From positions 3,275,001 through 3,339,000 of the forward strand of contig OY482861.1 in NCBI GenBank assembly GCA_960531495.1: 64,000 bases of DNA, written 5' to 3'. Made by a program: the position numbers and the translations under genes. The notes beneath the pieces were generated by a model. That model worked only from the letters and a program-made list of their open reading frames with translations. It had not been told where the DNA came from and did no database searches. Of the stretch, positions 23,143 to 64,000 are shown in pieces. Every line of letters starts with the position of its first letter. Position 1 is the stretch's first letter. The stretch comes from Zeus faber (taxonomy: Eukaryota; Chordata; Actinopteri; Zeiformes; Zeidae).

Positions 23143-23945
23143 CGTGTGGTACTTTGACTTACGAGTTTAATTCGTTCCGTGAGTAGAGCTCATAATTCAA
23201 TCTGCTCATATAGCAAATCAATTTTCCCCATTGAAATTAACTTAAATGCCATTAATCCGTTCCATCCCCCAAAAACCCACCCTTATTTTTTTTTGTCACA
23301 TGTTTTTAAATAATAAAAATGTATTTATAAATAACAAATATTGTATAAAAACATAATAAAAGAGAATGTAAAGAAATAAACTGCTTTTATAAAGTGTATT
23401 TACCTTGGAGATCAGACGACTTGGACTAACAGAAGATGCTGGCAGAGGTGGAGGGTGGAGGAGATAGGTGGAGGAGGTTGGAGGTGTTTGTTTTGTGCTT
23501 TTTGTGTCGCTTTCGTTTGTTGCTACACTTCATTGCTACATTTTTTTTTTTTTCACTTCACTTTTGCTTAACTTTAAAAAAATTGCCAATTCCATCACAC
23601 TCTGATTTCATGCTTTAATTCAATCGACATCATCCGCTTCTTCTGCTCAGCACTTACTTTCTTAGGACCCATGATTAGAATTCATTTTTTTGCAAAATAA
23701 CTGCACAAAAAGCACAAAACACAAAAGAGATCTTCCACGGTCAGGTTACCACATGACGTGAACGAGTGAGACACGGGATGCTGGGTGGATTCGCTCCCCA
23801 GGCCAACTAGCGGCGGCGTACCAGAAGCTCGCTCCTCGTAACTCACATTTTTGCTTGCAAATCAATAAAAAAAAAGGCGGAACGACAGCTCGTAACTCGG
23901 AAAACTTGTATGTTAGTGCACTCGTAATTCAAGGTACTACTGTAG
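23143..23945 (-). mobile_element. Tigger/pogo-like non-autonomous element
   Basis: The termini are complementary: 'tacttacgagtttaattcgt'-type at the left (about 23150-23190) and 'agctcgtaactcggaaaact ... ggtactactgtag' at the right (about 23888-23945). The inside carries only the two ends of a transposase gene read on the minus strand. The layout fits a deletion derivative of a Tigger/pogo transposon. Confidence 0.75.
23430..23672 (-). pseudogene. Tigger-like transposase remnant
   Basis: The minus-strand start at 23672 reads MGPKKVSAEQKKRMMSIELK, the characteristic N-terminus of Tigger/pogo transposases. A few dozen codons later the sequence leaves the family. A Ser/Pro-rich stretch (SNLLHLSPPPSTSAS) follows that resembles the family C-terminus. 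The DDE core is absent. Confidence 0.75.
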
Positions 23946-25782
23946 TTTATTCTTTCCAGCACAAAACCAATCCATCATTTCAACACTTCGACACAAAAGA
24001 AGAAAATCGTCATTAGATATGTTAGTTAACAGTTAAACAAACCAAATAAGACAAGCTAAACACATTTAAACAGCACATTGAAATGCATTTTTAATAGGTT
24101 GTCGCAGAAAATAAATTATGGAACAAACATCACGACTCAAATGACAAAGCAAACTTGCCCTGTAGATTAGAACTCCCACGTTCGGTCTTATCTTGCTGCC
24201 TTGCACTTCCTAGCTCTCACTTGTCCCGGATGGCCTTAAAAAATAAATAATATGTCTTGCAGTCACATTTGTATAGCAGAGTAAAGAGTAAAAACATGAC
24301 CTTGCATCTTGGAGTGGAGTACGCAGTTTATACTATGGCCTCTTGAAACATTTGGAAAAATCACAACATTTTTGGGCTGTTTGCTCTCAATTCGCATCAC
24401 TTCTACTGCCCTCAGTTTCTCAGAACATTTGCAGCTTGGTCTAAAACAGGAGAATAATTCGACTTGAACAACAATTTCAGACCAACTTTATGCATATATT
24501 GTGTCTAATTCACCTATAACAGTGACAATCGTGAAATGTACACGCTTGCTCTGTGAATGTATGAAATATTTTTATTCATATCAGACGATTCCCTTGTTAC
24601 AGTGTGCTTTATAGTTAATTAACTAACTAACTTATGTTTGGATATGATGTGTTTAGTGATACAAGACTTCTTATCCAGATGCCGAATCATTATATTTGTG
24701 AAAGCTGTTGGAATACAAATTGAATTGCATTTGAAAAATAAAAACAGAATCAAGTCCGGGATATGAGAATCCTTCAAAGTGAGGACTCAAGAAAGGGTGG
24801 TGGGTGTGAGACATGACATCAGCACACCATGGCAATTGACACCCACTTTGTGCTCACGTCGTAAACAAAATCCAATTGCATCTTCAGGTTAATGCCTGTC
24901 TCAAACATTGTAACATCACTCTCTATCATGGAGCGCTAGATGGCGAAGCTTTATCAAGTTGAACAAATGGTTTGTGCCATGACAACAGTGTCCTTTAAAG
25001 TCCAAGTAAAATTGGTAATGTCATCACTTTCAATGAAATTATGAATCAAAATGATACTTATGTTATTGTGACTACTTTTCATATAAAAAAAAAACCTGTG
25101 GACCTTTTTTATATACTGTATATGTGAAAAAGGGATGCTGGTTGATGCACTGTAAGCTACATTCTCTGATGTAATGCCAATTTCTTACAGGTTTATAAGC
25201 AATTGTACAGGGCAATAGATACCAGCTATCACCCTTTAATATCAATCACAGCTGCCAAATAAAGACACTATTTTTCTCTCCACAATTGACAAACGTGGTT
25301 CGTTTACAGTATAGGCTATACGCACACAAAGGGACCACTCTGGTGTCAAATTGTCACTTAAGGACTTCAGCCATTCAGCACTGGTGATGTGATACTCTAG
25401 CAATTTTGTGTAAATATCTTGTTTGGCGCATCCACTTACAGAGCACCCAAATTTTATTCGAGATGCCACAAACTTCTTTTGAAGTAAGGTAATGTATATG
25501 CCCAACCACAAGGGAATGGTTCATTGGCACTACTGGAAAATGTTGATATAATTGGTGCTATCATTGCAGAAAGACAAATAAATGAAATGGAAATCTTGGG
25601 AGTTCCGAAGCAAACAAATGAGAATGGTGAACAACAGACCTTTAAATACGGATGACTCAAACATATAGGAGCCCTCTTAGAGCTGACTTTTCTCTCTGGG
25701 AGTCTTACCAAAATTGTCTATGAATGAAACAGACTTGAAGAGGCTTTGCAGAAAAACAAAACCCTCCGCTGTGCAAGCTTAC
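23946..25782. other. Sequence downstream of last recognised ythdc2 exon
   Basis: I searched the minus strand for YTH-domain motifs (the F-I-M-K-S-S-N start and the W-aromatic cage segments) and saw none. Minus-strand frames at 25242-25511 and 25454-25711 have no family signal. An AATAAA on the minus strand near 25452 could serve as a polyadenylation signal if transcription ended here. Confidence 0.45.
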
Positions 25783-63227
<37,445 letters not shown>

Positions 63228-63640
63228 CTGAAAGCCGGCGCACATCCAAATTCTTAAGTCTGAAATCTGGATCTGTACTCTGTAAGAGCATCATCATTCA
63301 GTAGGTTTCAAAGAAATAGCTTGCAAATTATTATAATCATTTACAAAAACATGAGGACATTATTATCAAGGTAATTTAGGCTTCTTTTTTTAATGAATCA
63401 ACAACTTAACAAATTTTGAAGGCACTGTTGCCATTACACAGCAGCACAGACAGTTGCAATTATCATGCAGTTACAATTTGTGTAATTATAATACTTTAAA
63501 AGTTAGCTCGACACAAGGTCCTTGAATGAGCTTAGAACTGTGAGCAATAAAACCCGCCGTGCCACCGCTTCTGCACTGCTAACCCTGTGTCACACATCCT
63601 TATAAGGAACCTGGATAGTGAACGCGCTACAGTGACGTAG
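63228..63640. other. Intron, then probable LTR end
   Basis: 63545-63600 contains 'gagcaataaaacccgcc' (polyadenylation-like) followed by a C-rich stretch ending near 'cacatccttataagg', compatible with R/U5 of the LTR element whose gag follows. LTR start not defined. Confidence 0.4.
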
Positions 63641-63673
63641 TCAGCAGGATCTTGGCAAGGACGAAGTCGCAAA

Positions 63674-64000
63674 ATGGAGTGGTCCACAATAGAGAACCTG
63701 GTCGGCCAACTGGCCTGGATGGAGGAGGCGCAGATGATGCTCCTGCAAAAGCAGACTCAGATGCTCCGAGTCATAGCGCAGAACACGAAGCGCTGCAGGA
63801 GCTACTACGGGAACGCCCACATGGCCGTGGCAAGCGGTGTCTGGACGATCCCGCTCCAGTCACACTGCAGCGGATGACTGGCGAGAACGACTTCCCACAT
63901 TTGAACTATCGGTGGCGGTGGGTGGATGGTTCAGTAAAGAAACCGCCATGCGTCTGCTCCCCCTGCTTACGGGGGAGGCGCAGCAGGAGGGGGATGACTG
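63674..64000 (+). pseudogene. LTR-retrotransposon gag start, cut by window end
   Basis: The ATG at 63674 reads MEWSTIENLVGQLAWMEEAQ with a Gln-rich helix. A frame change near 63800-63880 is needed to reach RMTGEND and FELSVAVGGWFSKETAMRLL then PLLTGEAQQEG, which resembles the gag region before the knuckle in fish Ty3/gypsy-type elements. Continues beyond 64000. Confidence 0.6.

Noticed and set aside
25242..25711. Minus-strand frames tested as YTH-domain exons
   Set aside because: No aromatic-cage residues or YTH motifs and no matching phase with the preceding exon.

Overview
This window is nuclear DNA of a ray-finned (teleost) fish. The evidence is twelve phase-consistent exons of a vertebrate gene on the minus strand that match ythdc2, set in a fish-type transposon landscape: Tc1/mariner, BEL/Pao, DIRS, L2/Rex-like and RTE-like LINEs, a tRNA-derived SINE with the 'gtcgctttggataaaagcg' tail, a Tigger/pogo remnant, long TA/CA microsatellites and one interstitial telomeric tract. 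I see nothing prokaryotic, no CRISPR array and no operon.

Host gene: exons of ythdc2 (3'-5' RNA helicase YTHDC2, DEAH family) lie at 63140-63227, 61059-61139, 60865-60947, 59048-59153, 49284-49403, 39983-40255, 35659-35785, 33635-33843, 29728-29923, 28848-28957, 26431-26550 and 25783-25970, transcribed right to left. Each has AG/GT borders and the phases join without a stop into about 566 codons. They cover the end of the helicase C-terminal domain, HA2, the OB-fold region and the linker that normally precedes the YTH domain. The 5' exons lie beyond position 64000. I could not find a YTH-domain exon below 25783.

1-13.4 kb is a nest of transposons: a split RTE-like LINE (1-520 and 10838-11159), two Tc1 copies, a decayed minus-strand BEL/Pao element (3001-8908) carrying an L2-type LINE insertion in gag, and an LTR-leader-LTR derivative (12.3-13.4 kb) whose leader is an inverted copy of 2.09-2.68 kb. 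14.8-20.5 kb is bounded by an inverted-repeat pair and holds an eroded LINE of the restriction-like-endonuclease (R2/NeSL-like) type. 23.1-23.9 kb is a Tigger/pogo derivative.

25.8-63.2 kb is ythdc2 with TE-loaded introns: a DIRS derivative with inverted terminal repeats (31.6-33.5 kb), an L2-type LINE 3' fragment (36.3-37.3 kb), a DIRS tyrosine-recombinase remnant (42.8-43.9 kb), a SINE (44.1-44.3 kb), an LTR element with an intact 5-bp target duplication and a 45-bp coding-frame minisatellite (44490-47352), a MITE-like element (48.3-49.2 kb), a telomeric tract (52.34 kb), a nearly intact L2-clade LINE (52.9-56.97 kb) and a degenerate Rex1-like LINE (57.5-58.6 kb). The right edge holds the gag start of another LTR retrotransposon. 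The ythdc2 exons are the only host coding sequence I can support; all other coding sequence is transposon-derived and mostly broken.
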